Source of the DNA: Nostoc sp. NIES-4103
Lineage (GTDB): Bacteria; Cyanobacteriota; Cyanobacteriia; Cyanobacteriales; Nostocaceae
NCBI RefSeq assembly: GCF_002368335.1
Contig: NZ_AP018288.1
Coordinates: forward strand, 7,680,389-7,744,388
Length of the DNA stretch: 64,000 nt
Direction of reading: 5' to 3'
Shown: positions 15,424-24,035 of the stretch, one piece after another
How the letters are laid out: every line of letters begins with the position of its first letter
Numbering within the stretch: the stretch's first letter is position 1
Position numbers and translations under genes: made by a program
The notes under the pieces: generated by a model
Seen by the model: only the letters and a program-made list of their open reading frames with translations
What the model was told of the DNA's origin: nothing
Database searches by the model: none

Positions 15424-16182
15424 CTATTCTGTCTCTAAATTGTCAAAAACATCATGTTGTTCCCTGAAAACTCTCTCTGTAATTTCTAAATCGAAATCAC
15501 TAGCTAGTAAATCAATACCATCAATTATTATAGGTATTTGAGCCTCATTAACTTGCAGACCATGAAAGCATTCTTGTCTATAATCTGGTCTTTCCTGAAA
15601 GCGTTTGACCGCAATTTTTAAAGGGCGTATCACCTCATAAGCTTTCTCAGCTTTATCAATTGATTGCTGAGGAATCGCAGATTGCAACCGCAAAATTGCT
15701 AAATCAATTAAGTCTCTTGCCTCAACACTATCATCCATATAACGATCAGAATTTGAAAGCAGCTTTGAGGTGAAACAATCGTTAAAACTTAAGCAAGGAA
15801 CAGGTGACCATTCTGGATATCTTGGCGGGTCTAACTCAAAACGAGATTCAGCAATAATTTCTGTTTTGATGGGCAGATCATCCACAATAACTATTATTCT
15901 GATTCCATACTGGTCAGTAGTGCCGCGTCCAACTTTAATTTTGCTCAAATCACGAAACAATGCTTCAAAGCCACCATCAAATACAACTGTACGAAGGTAT
16001 TTATAGCCTGATGCAAAAACAGGAGAAATAAAATCAATATCCTTACTCCAACGGTATTCTTTATAATCAAGTGCAAGAAGAGTTCCACCACCAAAGTAAG
16101 CAGAACCCTCCTTAAGTACATCATGATTAAAGCTTTTAAGAATTGTCAGGATTTTATTATGGTGATCTAAACCAAAAGTCAT
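15424..16182 (-). CDS. Nucleotidyltransferase, AbiEii toxin-like
   Basis: 252 residues from the ATG at 16182. The nucleotidyltransferase motif is clear: YFGGGTLLALDYKE followed by SKDIDFI (G-G-T and D-x-D), as in AbiEii/MenT-type toxins that transfer nucleotides to tRNA or proteins. A longer reading from a TTG at 16200 is possible, but the 16182 start overlaps the upstream stop as ATGA, the usual sign of translational coupling. The small gene in front is the likely partner or antitoxin, although it does not look like the AbiEi winged-helix antitoxin. The pair lies in the accessory patch between tRNA genes. Toxicity is inferred from the family. Confidence 0.8.
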   Translation of the reverse strand: MTFGLDHHNKILTILKSFNHDVLKEGSAYFGGGTLLALDYKEYRWSKDIDFISPVFASGYKYLRTVVFDGGFEALFRDLSKIKVGRGTTDQYGIRIIVIVDDLPIKTEIIAESRFELDPPRYPEWSPVPCLSFNDCFTSKLLSNSDRYMDDSVEARDLIDLAILRLQSAIPQQSIDKAEKAYEVIRPLKIAVKRFQERPDYRQECFHGLQVNEAQIPIIIDGIDLLASDFDLEITERVFREQHDVFDNLETE

Positions 16183-16415
16183 AAACAGGCTTCTAGCCAA
16201 GAATGATAGCCTCTGGCAAGTCCCTTCAAAAAGTTTAATTCCTCACCATCAAGGTTATTAAACAGCTTGCGATATTCCCATCCCCGTTCATAGCGACTCA
16301 GCATTTGCTGTGGAGTAAACCGATAGACATCTGCTGTCTGCCAACAAATTGACTCCAAAAAGGGCAGTTTTTTTGGGATAACGGGTGGGTTAATTGTTGG
16401 TGTAGAGATTCTCAT
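16179..16415 (-). CDS. Small partner of the AbiEii-like protein, possible antitoxin
   Basis: 78 residues, starting MRISTPTINPPVIPK and ending HSWLEACL. It has a proline-rich N-terminus and two predicted helices (PQQMLSRYERGWEYRKLF; GEELNFLKGLARGYHSWLEA). It overlaps the nucleotidyltransferase gene by 4 bp (ATGA), so the two are translated together. I do not recognise the family. The antitoxin role is inferred only from size, order and coupling. Confidence 0.65.
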   Translation of the reverse strand: MRISTPTINPPVIPKKLPFLESICWQTADVYRFTPQQMLSRYERGWEYRKLFNNLDGEELNFLKGLARGYHSWLEACL

Positions 16416-16513
16416 AACTTCCTTAATTAACCACTTTGTCTGATTCTAGTTTATAGAATAGCGCAATCACACTTAAATAACTAGTTGCGATCACTTACCG
16501 AAAACACTATTTA

Positions 16514-17423
16514 GAGGATGTTTTAAAAGTCAAATTGAGTCAAAAATTATGCTAGTCGTCTGACCATGATACGAATCATCGCTATATATATAAAAGTCTC
16601 CGAAGTTTTGGGTAGCCTTTCATAATCTTTACTTAAACGGCGACACCAATTGAGCCATCCAAAAGTTCTTTCGACAACCCAACGCTTTGGTAAATGGACA
16701 AAACCTTTTTTCTCCAATGGTCGAAGAACAATTTCTACAATCCACCGAAACATATCCATCACCCAATGCATAAATTCTTCGCCTCGGTATCCTCCGTCCA
16801 TCCAAATGATGTTTAACCTTTTGACGTGATTGCCTGTATTGTGAACTCGTTTGAGGACTTTTTTCGCTCCTTCACGTTCTGGAACACTTGCAGACGTTAC
16901 CAAGACCCGCAAAACTAGCCCTAACAAATCTACACTTAGATGTCGCTTGCGCCCATGTATCTTTTTTCCTGCGTCATAGCCGACATCAACAGTAATCATC
17001 GTTGCTGTTTCTACTGATTGACTATCAACCGCCGCTTCTGATGGACTCTTATCACGTCCTGAGTCTACCCTTACCCACCGATAGAGTTGGTCATGAACCT
17101 TCAACCATGTACCATCTTTTCCCCATCTCCAAAAATAACCATAAACCGTTGACCACGCCGGAAAATCTCCTGGCAAACCTCGCCATGTACAACCTTCGCA
17201 CAGAACATAGAGAATTGCATTCACGATCGCAAATAATGCTAATTTTCGGGGACGACCCCCTGGTTTTGATTCTGGGAATAGGTCTGCAATTAATTCCCAT
17301 TGTTCCCATGTCAGATTACTACGGTATGCTTTAGTCATTCGCTCACAGGGTGCTGGTTTCTACAAATTTCAGCATACGCCTTGTGAGCTTTCTTACAATA
17401 CCCCCTACTTTTAAAACATCCTC
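16514..17423 (-). mobile_element. Intact IS5-family insertion sequence, 910 bp
   Basis: Perfect 17-bp terminal inverted repeats, GAGGATGTTTTAAAAGT at 16514-16530 and its complement at 17407-17423, are flanked by the 3-bp target duplication TTA (16511-16513, 17424-17426). One full transposase lies inside. Intact ends and target duplication show a recent, probably still mobile insertion. It separates the AbiEii-like pair from the tRNA-Thr gene. Confidence 0.93.
16547..17338 (-). CDS. IS5-family DDE transposase
   Basis: 263 residues, one uninterrupted frame with no programmed frameshift needed. DDE residues are in AAVDSQSVE, IWMDGGYRG and VVERTFGWLNWCRRL (Y-R-E signature region). The N-terminus (LTWEQWELIADLFPES, GGRPRK) and WRGLPGDFPAWSTVYGYF are typical of the IS1031/IS427-like groups. 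It catalyses cut-and-paste transposition of the 910-bp element around it. Confidence 0.95.
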   Translation of the reverse strand: MTKAYRSNLTWEQWELIADLFPESKPGGRPRKLALFAIVNAILYVLCEGCTWRGLPGDFPAWSTVYGYFWRWGKDGTWLKVHDQLYRWVRVDSGRDKSPSEAAVDSQSVETATMITVDVGYDAGKKIHGRKRHLSVDLLGLVLRVLVTSASVPEREGAKKVLKRVHNTGNHVKRLNIIWMDGGYRGEEFMHWVMDMFRWIVEIVLRPLEKKGFVHLPKRWVVERTFGWLNWCRRLSKDYERLPKTSETFIYIAMIRIMVRRLA

Positions 17424-17455
17424 TTAGAACTACAAACTTTACTATATACTTAAAA

Positions 17456-17527
17456 AGCCCGTGACGAGGATTGAACTCGTGACCTCACCCTTACCAAGGG
17501 TGTGCTCTACCACTGAGCCACACGGGC
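17456..17527 (-). tRNA. tRNA-Thr(GGU)
   Basis: On the minus strand acceptor arms GCCCGTG/CACGGGC pair fully. The D arm is GCTC…GAGC, the anticodon stem CACCC/GGGTG encloses loop TTGGTAA with anticodon GGT, and the T loop is TTCAATC. CCA is not encoded. It lies 53 bp from tRNA-Tyr and both are likely one transcript. Confidence 0.93.
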
Positions 17528-17580
17528 AAACTTTTTGAAAATTTGAGATTTTGAATTTTATAAGAATTCAAAATCTCAAA

Positions 17581-17663
17581 TGGGCCGGGCTGGATTTGAA
17601 CCAGCGTAGGCGCAAACCAACGGATTTACAGTCCGTCTCCATTAACCACTCGGACACCGACCC
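17581..17663 (-). tRNA. tRNA-Tyr(GUA)
   Basis: On the minus strand acceptor arms GGGTCGG/CCGGCCC pair with one G-U. The anticodon loop is CTGTAAA (anticodon GTA), and a long variable arm (class II) precedes the T arm CTGG-TTCAAAT-CCAG. CCA is not encoded. Confidence 0.93.
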
Positions 17664-17771
17664 GCTTTGTCCTACGATTTATTATATTAGCACCGACTTT
17701 GAGAAATTTCAAGTGGGTCACAGAAATTTTTTAACAGAGAAACCGGGCTGAATCAACCCGGTTGCCAACGC

Positions 17772-19592
17772 CTAACTCAGGAGTTCTCCGGTTTCTTGTA
17801 GGGAGTGCAAGCGGCGATAAATGCCCTCGTGACGCAAAAGTTCATCGTGGCTACCCACCTCTACAATCTTGCCCTGATCTAGAACCACAATCTTATCGGC
17901 TTCTCGCACCGTACTAAGACGGTGAGCAATCACAATTGTCGTGCAAGTTCCCTGAATCGATCGCATGGCTAGTTGAATGGAACGCTCAGACTCGTAATCT
18001 AAACTAGAGGTAGCTTCGTCAAAAATCAGCACGTCTGGCTCAACTAACAACGCCCTGGCGATTCCTAAGCGCTGTCTTTGTCCTCCAGATAACCTGACAC
18101 CACGTTCCCCGACAATGGTGTAATAACCTTGGGGTAGGTGTTGGACTACTTCATCAACTCTAGCAATCCTACAGGCTTCCTGAACCTGCTCAAAACTAGC
18201 ATCCGGTCTACCATAGGTGAGGTTATCCAACACAGTACCGTTAAAAACGTCTACCTCTTGGTGAACGATCGCCAGCCTACGTCTATACTTACCTACATGC
18301 AAGGTGCGAATATCTTGACCATCAATGAGAATTTGCCCTTCTTGAGGTTCAAAATACCGCAACAGTAACTTCACTAAAGTAGATTTGCCAGAACCAGAAC
18401 GCCCAACCAAAGCTACTGTTTGGTATGGTTCAATTAACAAGTTGATATCTTGCAAAACTTGACGGTTGGCATCATACCCAAAACTCACGTGGGAAATCTC
18501 AACTTTTCCAGTAAATTTATAAGGTGTTTCTTCCTCATTTTCTTCTTCTAAAAGACCAGCTGCATCCGCACCAGTAGGTTCTTGGAGAAATTCATGAAAT
18601 CGTAGCATCGAAGAATAGCGACGCGCGAAAATTTCTGCCAAGGTACTGATAGGTTCTAATTCCGCATAAGCCATACTAGAAAGAGTCAAGGTCATGACAA
18701 AATGACCAAGAGAAATTCTACCATTTACTGTTGCCGCTAAAGTTAAACCAAGGATGGCAAACACACAAAACTGAATTACAGTTCTTTGCCAAGTACCCAG
18801 TTTTGTATAACCTTTGTGGATGCGATAATCAATTACTTTGAATTCCCGATCCAAACGTTGAGTTTGCCGCTTGAGTTCCCTTGTTTCAGTTGCAAATGCC
18901 TTTACCGTTTTGATATTGGTGATGATTTCCGAAGTACGGCTTTCTGTGCCTTCCGCGTATTTATCAAGACGACTTTCATACCTGATAAGTTGCTGTAAAT
19001 CCTTCAAGCTGAAGCCGAGGATAATCACAAAGGATATCAGATATAAAATGGCAATTCGCCACTCAATCACCAAGATAAATACAAAAATTCCCAATACTCT
19101 AATTAGTTTGGGAATCAATTGTCCAGCAATTTCAGGATACGACCAAGTGTGGTTAGTAATACCTCTAGCTACTCGTCCAGCAATACGTCCCGGATTATTT
19201 TCATCATAAAATTCTAGTGGCAGAGTGAGAACTTTTTCTATTGCTCTTTGGCTTTTACTCCGACGCACCCTGAAGGCTATATCCCAGTGAAACCAACCGG
19301 TTAACCATGGTTGTGTTGGCGCCCTGACTACGGTGACAAGAAAAATTAAACCCAGTAATACACCTAAAGATAGAGGTTTATTTACTGGGTAGTTGGTGAT
19401 ATCTGAAAAGGTTGCGATCGCTTGTTGTAATGGTTTATCTAATGGCTGATTAGACAAGACATTTAAAATCTGCCCAATCGCATAAGGTACAACCAAATCA
19501 AAAATTTCGTAAATACTGGATGCTGCAATGGTAATAATACTCAGCTTCCAATGGGCATGATAGTAAGTAATAATGTCTCGAAATTTTGCCAT
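17772..19592 (-). CDS. ABC exporter, fused membrane and ATPase domains (MsbA-like)
   Basis: 606 residues from the ATG at 19592 (MAKFRDIITYY), preferred over a TTG eight codons upstream. Residues up to about 330 form the six-helix type-I exporter domain (IITIAASSIYEIFDLVVPY; PLSLGVLLGLIFLVTVV; ILYLISFVIILGFS; FCVFAILGLTLAATVNG). The C-terminal ATPase has Walker A GRSGSGKST, signature LSGGQRQRLGIARAL, Walker B VLIFDEATSSLD and switch histidine IAHRLS. It works as a homodimer or heterodimer in the plasma membrane. Substrate (lipid, peptide or drug) cannot be read. No partner gene is adjacent. Confidence 0.92.
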   Translation of the reverse strand: MAKFRDIITYYHAHWKLSIITIAASSIYEIFDLVVPYAIGQILNVLSNQPLDKPLQQAIATFSDITNYPVNKPLSLGVLLGLIFLVTVVRAPTQPWLTGWFHWDIAFRVRRSKSQRAIEKVLTLPLEFYDENNPGRIAGRVARGITNHTWSYPEIAGQLIPKLIRVLGIFVFILVIEWRIAILYLISFVIILGFSLKDLQQLIRYESRLDKYAEGTESRTSEIITNIKTVKAFATETRELKRQTQRLDREFKVIDYRIHKGYTKLGTWQRTVIQFCVFAILGLTLAATVNGRISLGHFVMTLTLSSMAYAELEPISTLAEIFARRYSSMLRFHEFLQEPTGADAAGLLEEENEEETPYKFTGKVEISHVSFGYDANRQVLQDINLLIEPYQTVALVGRSGSGKSTLVKLLLRYFEPQEGQILIDGQDIRTLHVGKYRRRLAIVHQEVDVFNGTVLDNLTYGRPDASFEQVQEACRIARVDEVVQHLPQGYYTIVGERGVRLSGGQRQRLGIARALLVEPDVLIFDEATSSLDYESERSIQLAMRSIQGTCTTIVIAHRLSTVREADKIVVLDQGKIVEVGSHDELLRHEGIYRRLHSLQETGELLS

Positions 19593-19955
19593 GATGCACA
19601 CTGTTCTAGAGCGCAAACTTTAGCTCCAGAAGTTAATACTACATTTATACTACATAAAAGTCAATACTTCAAGAAGTAATTTATCCAGGTCTTACACCTT
19701 CACCTGAGTACGCCTTGAACTTAAGTTCAAGGCTTATAGCTAAAGTCCGTTAAAACGGACTGAAATTGTTGTTTAGTAAGCTAATCGCAAACTTCAGCTT
19801 TGAACCTGTGAAATTTATTTCTTAGCGGTAAATTAGGCAGATGCAAGATTTGAGCCTATAAGAAACGCGTTCTTCGCTCCCGCAAAATATGAAATAAACA
19901 CTTTCTTCCCCTACTCCCTACTCCCTACTCCCCACTCCCTGTGTTTCTTAGGAGT
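19593..19955. other. Intergenic region with palindromic repeat
   Basis: A 363-bp spacer that contains the double palindrome at 19712-19761 and a run of CTACTCCCTACTCCC units at about 19910-19940. No gene seen. Confidence 0.5.
19712..19761. repeat. Double palindrome, second copy of the 2514-2563 family
   Basis: A perfect 22-bp palindrome GCCTTGAACT-TAAGTTCAAGGC (19712-19733) is followed by the hairpin AGTCCGTT-AA-AACGGACT (19744-19761). Order, spacing and core bases match 2514-2563, where both palindromes carry compensating changes. That suggests the fold is what is kept. Confidence 0.65.
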
Positions 19956-20762
19956 TTATTCTTTAGCAGTAGTAAGCACTTGAGAGGGAAAAAATTCTAG
20001 GCGATAGCGATAAAGGGCGACTGGCCGAGAACCTGCGGTAAAATAATTTGGATCTTGTGGTGACAGATAGACAGCGGTAACTTGATCTGCTTCAATAGCG
20101 GGATTAGATGTAGAAAGTTGATGGTAGGCAGTAGTCGATTCCACAGAGTTGAAATAGGGACGTGAACCACCTTTAAATAATTGTTGAAATACTTCTGTGG
20201 TAATGAATTTACCATCAGATGTATTTTCTGTAGCGCGTGCAGTGACAATAGAAACTAGTTGGCGATCGCCACGCAAAAAGGTAATCTGACGATTGGGCGA
20301 ATCTGGATCAACTTTCACTGCTAATACAGCTTCATCCCCTAAGTAAGCCCTCGCTAAGTTTAAACTATTAAATGCTCTATCTGCTACCAAAGTTTCTGAC
20401 TTATTATTTTGCCAAGGGAGAAATTTTAATTTAGTGACAGGCGATCGCTCTTTCACAAATCTTACTAAAAAACTCACAGGTTTATTTAATTGTTGGCGAT
20501 TCCCTTCAAACCCAGGTGTGACGATATCCGGTGCTAAAGGCGCAGCTAAATCGACCAAAGTACTCGTAACTTGCCAATTACCAGCCATCCATTCAGGGTA
20601 AACCAAATCCCCCGCAGCTGGTTGCACAAAAGTTAATTTTTCCCACTGGGGAAAGTGCGCCAAGCGTTCAGATAACTCTCCTGCTTTAGCATCTCCACTT
20701 GCAAGTAGGAATAAAACTATTAAGCAAAAACTCCAAACTACCCTGATTGTAAATAACAGCAT
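19956..20762 (-). CDS. Secreted cyanobacterial protein, DUF6816-like
   Basis: 268 residues from the ATG at 20762 (MLLFTIRVVWSF), which starts directly with a signal peptide ending near GDAKAG. The frame extends 19 codons upstream, but those are polar and would precede the signal. The mature part has GDLVYPEWMAGNWQVTSTLVD and PGFEGNRQQLNKPVSFLVRF, a lipocalin-like 'P-W-x-G-x-W' opening that I associate with the DUF6816 family of cyanobacteria and plastids. A second half (ALYRYRLEFFPS) completes a beta-rich fold. Function unknown. Location periplasmic or lumenal by inference. Confidence 0.7.
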   Translation of the reverse strand: MLLFTIRVVWSFCLIVLFLLASGDAKAGELSERLAHFPQWEKLTFVQPAAGDLVYPEWMAGNWQVTSTLVDLAAPLAPDIVTPGFEGNRQQLNKPVSFLVRFVKERSPVTKLKFLPWQNNKSETLVADRAFNSLNLARAYLGDEAVLAVKVDPDSPNRQITFLRGDRQLVSIVTARATENTSDGKFITTEVFQQLFKGGSRPYFNSVESTTAYHQLSTSNPAIEADQVTAVYLSPQDPNYFTAGSRPVALYRYRLEFFPSQVLTTAKE

Positions 20763-20872
20763 AATTGTTAATGTGTGATATAAAAATCCTGAACAATAAG
20801 ATTCCCGACTTTTAAGCAAAATCGGGAATGTGGGTTTATCAGAATAACCAATGAAATATTACTAATATTAAC

Positions 20873-21003
20873 AATTCGTAATTCGTAGTTACGGGCTTCG
20901 TAATTACGTTACGGGTGGGGTCTAAATCCCCATCCGTAACGTTACGACTTATAGAAGTCTGGTGTTCCACCTCGGTTTAATTACGAATTACGAATTACGA
21001 ATT
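20873..21003. repeat. Inverted ATTACGA repeats around a strong hairpin
   Basis: Arms AATTCGTAATTCGTA (20873-20887) and TACGAATTACGAATT (20989-21003) enclose a 13-bp stem hairpin GTTACGGGTGGGG / CCCCATCCGTAAC (20908-20940, one G-U). The ATTACGA heptamer also occurs at 29236-29260. It lies just after the ChuX-like gene stop and may serve as its terminator. Confidence 0.6.
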
Positions 21004-21013
21004 AGTAATTAAG

Positions 21014-21418
21014 TTAAATCTCTGCTGGTAAAGGTTCCCAAACTTCGCCATATTGATCTCGTAAAGCCTGCCAATTTTCTACCTGACCTGGTTCATATTC
21101 TCCCGGCTTACCCCACTGTAAAAACAGGCTTAAAGCAGGCTCTTGTTTTTCATCTAAAAACCGGATGGCATAAGTTGTAAAGTTACCTCTTTTTGCTTCA
21201 CCAGTTTCAAATTTCACTTGAGTAATTTTGTCCATATTCAAGTGAAACTCAAAGCCTTCAGTGTGCATATTCGCATACTTACCTTTAGGCAATTCTGCAT
21301 AAAATAGCTTTTCTAATTTGCCGCGTGCTTCTAAGACAGCAGCACTACTAGTAACAATTAAACGCAAAGTTCCTAAATTCTCGCAAGCTGTTAAAAACTC
21401 TTTCAAATTAGTACTCAT
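21014..21418 (-). CDS. ChuX/HutX-like heme-binding family protein
   Basis: 134 residues. The protein starts NLKEFLTACENLGTLRLIVTS and contains ARGKLEKLFYAELPKGKYANM, MHTEGFEFHLNMDKITQVKF and LSLFLQWGKPGEYEPG. This order (an N-terminal helix, then strands with F-x-F-H-L) matches the cyanobacterial members of the ChuX/HutX heme-utilisation fold. Relatives store or hand over heme. In cyanobacteria the role is not established, so heme binding is inference from the fold. It lies between phoH and a secreted protein on the same strand, separated from phoH by heptamer repeats. Confidence 0.7.
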   Translation of the reverse strand: MSTNLKEFLTACENLGTLRLIVTSSAAVLEARGKLEKLFYAELPKGKYANMHTEGFEFHLNMDKITQVKFETGEAKRGNFTTYAIRFLDEKQEPALSLFLQWGKPGEYEPGQVENWQALRDQYGEVWEPLPAEI

Positions 21419-21419
21419 G

Positions 21420-21538
21420 ATTAGTTGTTAGTTGTTAGTTGTTAGTTGTTAGTTGTCAGTTGTTAGTTGTTTTTGACCACTGACTACTGACTACTGACCA
21501 CTGACTATTGACTATTGACTATTGACTATTGACTATTT
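21420..21538. repeat. Heptanucleotide tandem repeats (STRR type)
   Basis: TTAGTTG repeated about seven times, then ACTACTG/ACTATTG units repeated to the phoH stop codon. Such heptamers are a known mark of heterocystous cyanobacterial genomes. The last units run into the phoH stop region. Confidence 0.85.
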
Positions 21539-22486
21539 TTCGTATTGTTCGTAAGCAGCGACAATGCGCTGAACTAAAGGATGGCGCACGACATCTCGCT
21601 GGGAGAATTCACAAAAGGTAATGCCTTCAACATTTTTTAAAATTTGTAAAGCCACTGTTAAACCTGATTGCTGATTGAGTGGTAAGTCAGTTTGTGTAAT
21701 ATCACCTGTAATTACCATCCGAGAACGGAAGCCTAAACGAGTCAAAACCATTTTCATCTGGGCAGGTGTGGTATTTTGAGCTTCATCCACAATTACAAAA
21801 GCATTATTTAAAGTACGACCCCGCATATAGGCTAGAGGCGCAACTTCAATGACACCGCGTTCCATTAAATTGGGGACTTTTTCGGGGTCAATAAATTCAT
21901 AAATGGCATCGTAAAGTGGACGAAGATAAGGATTAATTTTTTGCTGCAAGTCTCCGGGTAAAAAGCCGAGTTTTTCCCCAGCTTCCACAGCAGGACGAGT
22001 TAAAATCAGTTTTTCAACTTGGTTGGCGAGGAGTGCTTGCACGGCGACGACGACAGCAAGGTAGGTTTTCCCAGTACCAGCAGGGCCGATGCAAAATGTC
22101 AAGTCACGCTTACGTATCGCCTCAATGTACTGTCGCTGACGAAAGGTTTTAGCGCGAATTTCTTCACCCCGACGAGTTTTGGCTAGGACATCCCGCCGTA
22201 GTTCTTGTAATTCGTCTTCTCTATGACTATCTAAAGCTTGACGAGCTGTTAAAATGTCGGCACTGGAGATAGTATTGCCTTTTATCCAAAGGTCTTCAAG
22301 CGATCGCACTAATCGAGAAGCTAAATCTATTTGCTTTTCAGTACCCGAAATGTATAATTCTTGCCCACGTAACACCAAAGTAGCACCTGTTTGCCGTGAT
22401 AGAATTTTGAGATTTTCCTCTCCATCACCGGCTAGGGCGATCGCACCAGTAATATTAGGCAGCTGAATTTTTAAGGCATCTGCCAT
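21533..22486 (-). CDS. phoH: PhoH-family ATPase
   Basis: 317 residues. An N-terminal KH-like part (about 1-70; ITGAIALAGDGEENLKILSR, TGATLVLRGQELYISG) precedes a P-loop ATPase with Walker A GPAGTGKTYLAV, RPAVEAGEKLGFLPGD, Walker B NAFVIVDEAQNTTPAQMK and the sensor VITGDITQTDLP. PhoH-like proteins are linked to RNA handling and ribosome maturation. The place here, just after ffh-rpsP-khpA-rpsU, supports a translation-related role over a phosphate role. The substrate RNA is not known. HIP1 sites and repeats follow the gene. Confidence 0.93.
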   Translation of the reverse strand: MADALKIQLPNITGAIALAGDGEENLKILSRQTGATLVLRGQELYISGTEKQIDLASRLVRSLEDLWIKGNTISSADILTARQALDSHREDELQELRRDVLAKTRRGEEIRAKTFRQRQYIEAIRKRDLTFCIGPAGTGKTYLAVVVAVQALLANQVEKLILTRPAVEAGEKLGFLPGDLQQKINPYLRPLYDAIYEFIDPEKVPNLMERGVIEVAPLAYMRGRTLNNAFVIVDEAQNTTPAQMKMVLTRLGFRSRMVITGDITQTDLPLNQQSGLTVALQILKNVEGITFCEFSQRDVVRHPLVQRIVAAYEQYEK

Positions 22487-22818
22487 AAGTATTTCTTAAT
22501 TTGTAAGGATGCTGTTTTTAACAAAGCTTAAAATTTGCAGTAATTTTTGCTCTCCTTCTGAACTCAGACCAATTTGAAAAATGATTGCAATAGACGAAGT
22601 GTCCGAAAGCTTGTCAATTAACTTTTTCACAATCCTAAATCTAATTTACAATCCTAAATTTAAAATTCAAAATGGTATCAGACTGATGGAGAAAGAATAG
22701 AGACACGAGGACTCATGTCTCTACTTTGTGTAAATTTGAGCTAACAATGCTTTCAAAGCATAACTTACAGAATTAATGTCCGTTAGCTCCCTTAACCAAA
22801 GATATTACCCTGAATTTA
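22487..22818. other. Spacer between rpsU and phoH
   Basis: A 332-bp spacer. It has an 8-bp stem hairpin TAGAGACA…TGTCTCTA (22698-22723), which on the minus strand is followed by TTCTTTCT and may terminate rpsU. Otherwise no gene or clear promoter. Confidence 0.45.
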
Positions 22819-22992
22819 TTAGCGGAAACCTCTGCGTGAGGCTTCAGCTTTGCGCTTACGGCGCAAACTGGGTTTTTCGTATCTTTCCCGGCGTTTAACT
22901 TCAGATAAAATGCCGGCTTTTTGAATTTTCTTTTTAAAACGTCTCAATGCCGAGTCAATCGACTCATTTTGATCCAAACGGACTTCAGCCAC
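22819..22992 (-). CDS. rpsU: 30S ribosomal protein S21
   Basis: 57 residues from a GTG start at 22992, read (M)AEVRLDQNESIDSALRRFKK and ending RRKRKAEASRRGFR. The lysine/arginine-rich tail is typical of S21, which sits near the 3' end of 16S rRNA and aids initiation. A strong Shine-Dalgarno sequence AAGGAGGTG lies upstream (23003-23011), which supports the GTG as start. The gene is easily missed because it is short and lacks ATG. Length is normal for cyanobacteria. Confidence 0.93.
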   Translation of the reverse strand: MAEVRLDQNESIDSALRRFKKKIQKAGILSEVKRRERYEKPSLRRKRKAEASRRGFR

Positions 22993-23144
22993 TCCTTGGT
23001 TTCACCTCCTTACAGAGATTATTTGAAGTGTGAAGTATGGAGGGGCGCAAGGTTTTGCGCCCGTACAGTGAAGTATGAAGTCGGGGATCTGATCCTTTGT
23101 TTTCATACTTCATTGTAGTATTACATTTACTCTGTGGTTTTAAA

Positions 23145-23579
23145 CTAGCGCAAACGGGGTTTAGCAATAGGTCTACTAGGCCCATTCCCACCTCGTTCCC
23201 TGGTTCTTGGAGGTGGCGATCGCTCTTCTGAATCTTCATCAAAAGACGTACCCTCTCGGCCTGGAGTAGTGCTGCCATAGATATCCAGGTATACTGATTC
23301 TCCAGCAGCTTCGGCTGCTGCGGCAATTACTGTCCTAATAGCCTGGATATTGCGTCCTCCCCTACCAAACACTTTCCCTTTATCTGTGCTGTCAAAGGCG
23401 ATGCGAATCCAAGCCCGTTTGAGGGTGTGTGAAATTTCACAATCGACACTTAAAGTCTTTGGAGATTCTAAAAACGGCTGTATCAAAAAACGTACCAGCT
23501 CAACATAGTTGGGACTAGCTGTAACGGATTTTGTTACGACATTAGGATGAAGGTTGGGCACTGACCTGTTCAAAAACAT
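23145..23579 (-). CDS. khpA: KH-domain RNA-binding protein KhpA
   Basis: 144 residues. The KH core has the RNA-gripping loop GRGGRNIQAIRTVI after YVELVRFLIQPFLES and VDCEISHTLKRAWIRIAFD. The C-terminal 40 residues (ERSPPPRTRERGGNG, PRLR) are a disordered basic tail. KhpA binds RNA broadly and often pairs with KhpB. The ATG at 23579 overlaps the end of rpsP by 38 bp. A GTG at 23561 is an alternative start. This rpsP-khpA order is conserved in many bacteria, which supports the call. Confidence 0.9.
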   Translation of the reverse strand: MFLNRSVPNLHPNVVTKSVTASPNYVELVRFLIQPFLESPKTLSVDCEISHTLKRAWIRIAFDSTDKGKVFGRGGRNIQAIRTVIAAAAEAAGESVYLDIYGSTTPGREGTSFDEDSEERSPPPRTRERGGNGPSRPIAKPRLR

Positions 23580-23802
23580 TAGCTTTTACTAAAATGCGAC
23601 GTACCGTGTCAGTGGGTTGAGCGCCTTGTTGTAGTCGCTTGACGATACCGGGAACGTCTAGTCGCACTTCATCAGTTCTGGGGTTGTAGAATCCAAGTTC
23701 TTCTAGGGGACGACCATCGCGACGAGCGAGGCTGTTAATGGCGATAATGCGGTAGCTTGCTTCCCGCTTTTTACCGTATCGTTTCAAGCGCAGTTTGATC
23801 AT
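23542..23802 (-). CDS. rpsP: 30S ribosomal protein S16
   Basis: 86 residues from the ATG at 23802: MIKLRLKRYGKKREASYRII, then RRDGRPLEELGFYNP and VRLDVPGIVKRLQQGAQPTD, all canonical S16 blocks. An upstream in-frame extension of 18 codons lacks family sequence and is rejected. It follows ffh and overlaps khpA, so translation is probably coupled to khpA. Confidence 0.96.
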   Translation of the reverse strand: MIKLRLKRYGKKREASYRIIAINSLARRDGRPLEELGFYNPRTDEVRLDVPGIVKRLQQGAQPTDTVRRILVKANVFEQVSAQPSS

Positions 23803-23877
23803 GGTTGAAGAATCATTCTCCGATTTGTATTGATTCTGAAATGCTAATTTTAGCACTTGACTAGGGTTTGCTGCTAT

Positions 23878-24000
23878 GAGTCAAGGGTCAATGGTCAAAA
23901 GTCAAAAGTCAAGGGTCAAAAGTCAAAAGTCAAGGGTCAAAAGTCAACAGTCAATGGTCAAAAGTCAACAGTCAATGGTCAAAAGTCCATAGTTCAAGAG
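23878..24000. repeat. Heptanucleotide repeats between ffh and rpsP
   Basis: About seventeen 7-nt units of the type GTCAAAA, GTCAAGG, GTCAACA and GTCAATG. The mix of two or three unit variants in alternation suggests expansion of longer blocks. STRR-type repeat, non-coding. Confidence 0.85.
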
Positions 24001-24035
24001 TTTTTAACTAATGACTAGTGACTAATGACCACTGA

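Noticed and set aside
14567..17527. An integrative island bounded by tRNA genes
   Set aside because: No integrase and no repeat of the tRNA-Arg 3' end was found downstream, so no attachment sites can be named. Only an accessory patch is claimed.
21420..21538. Regular short repeats that might be a CRISPR array
   Set aside because: Units are 7 nt with no spacers; this is STRR-type repeat. The same holds for 23878-24000 and 5293-5413.
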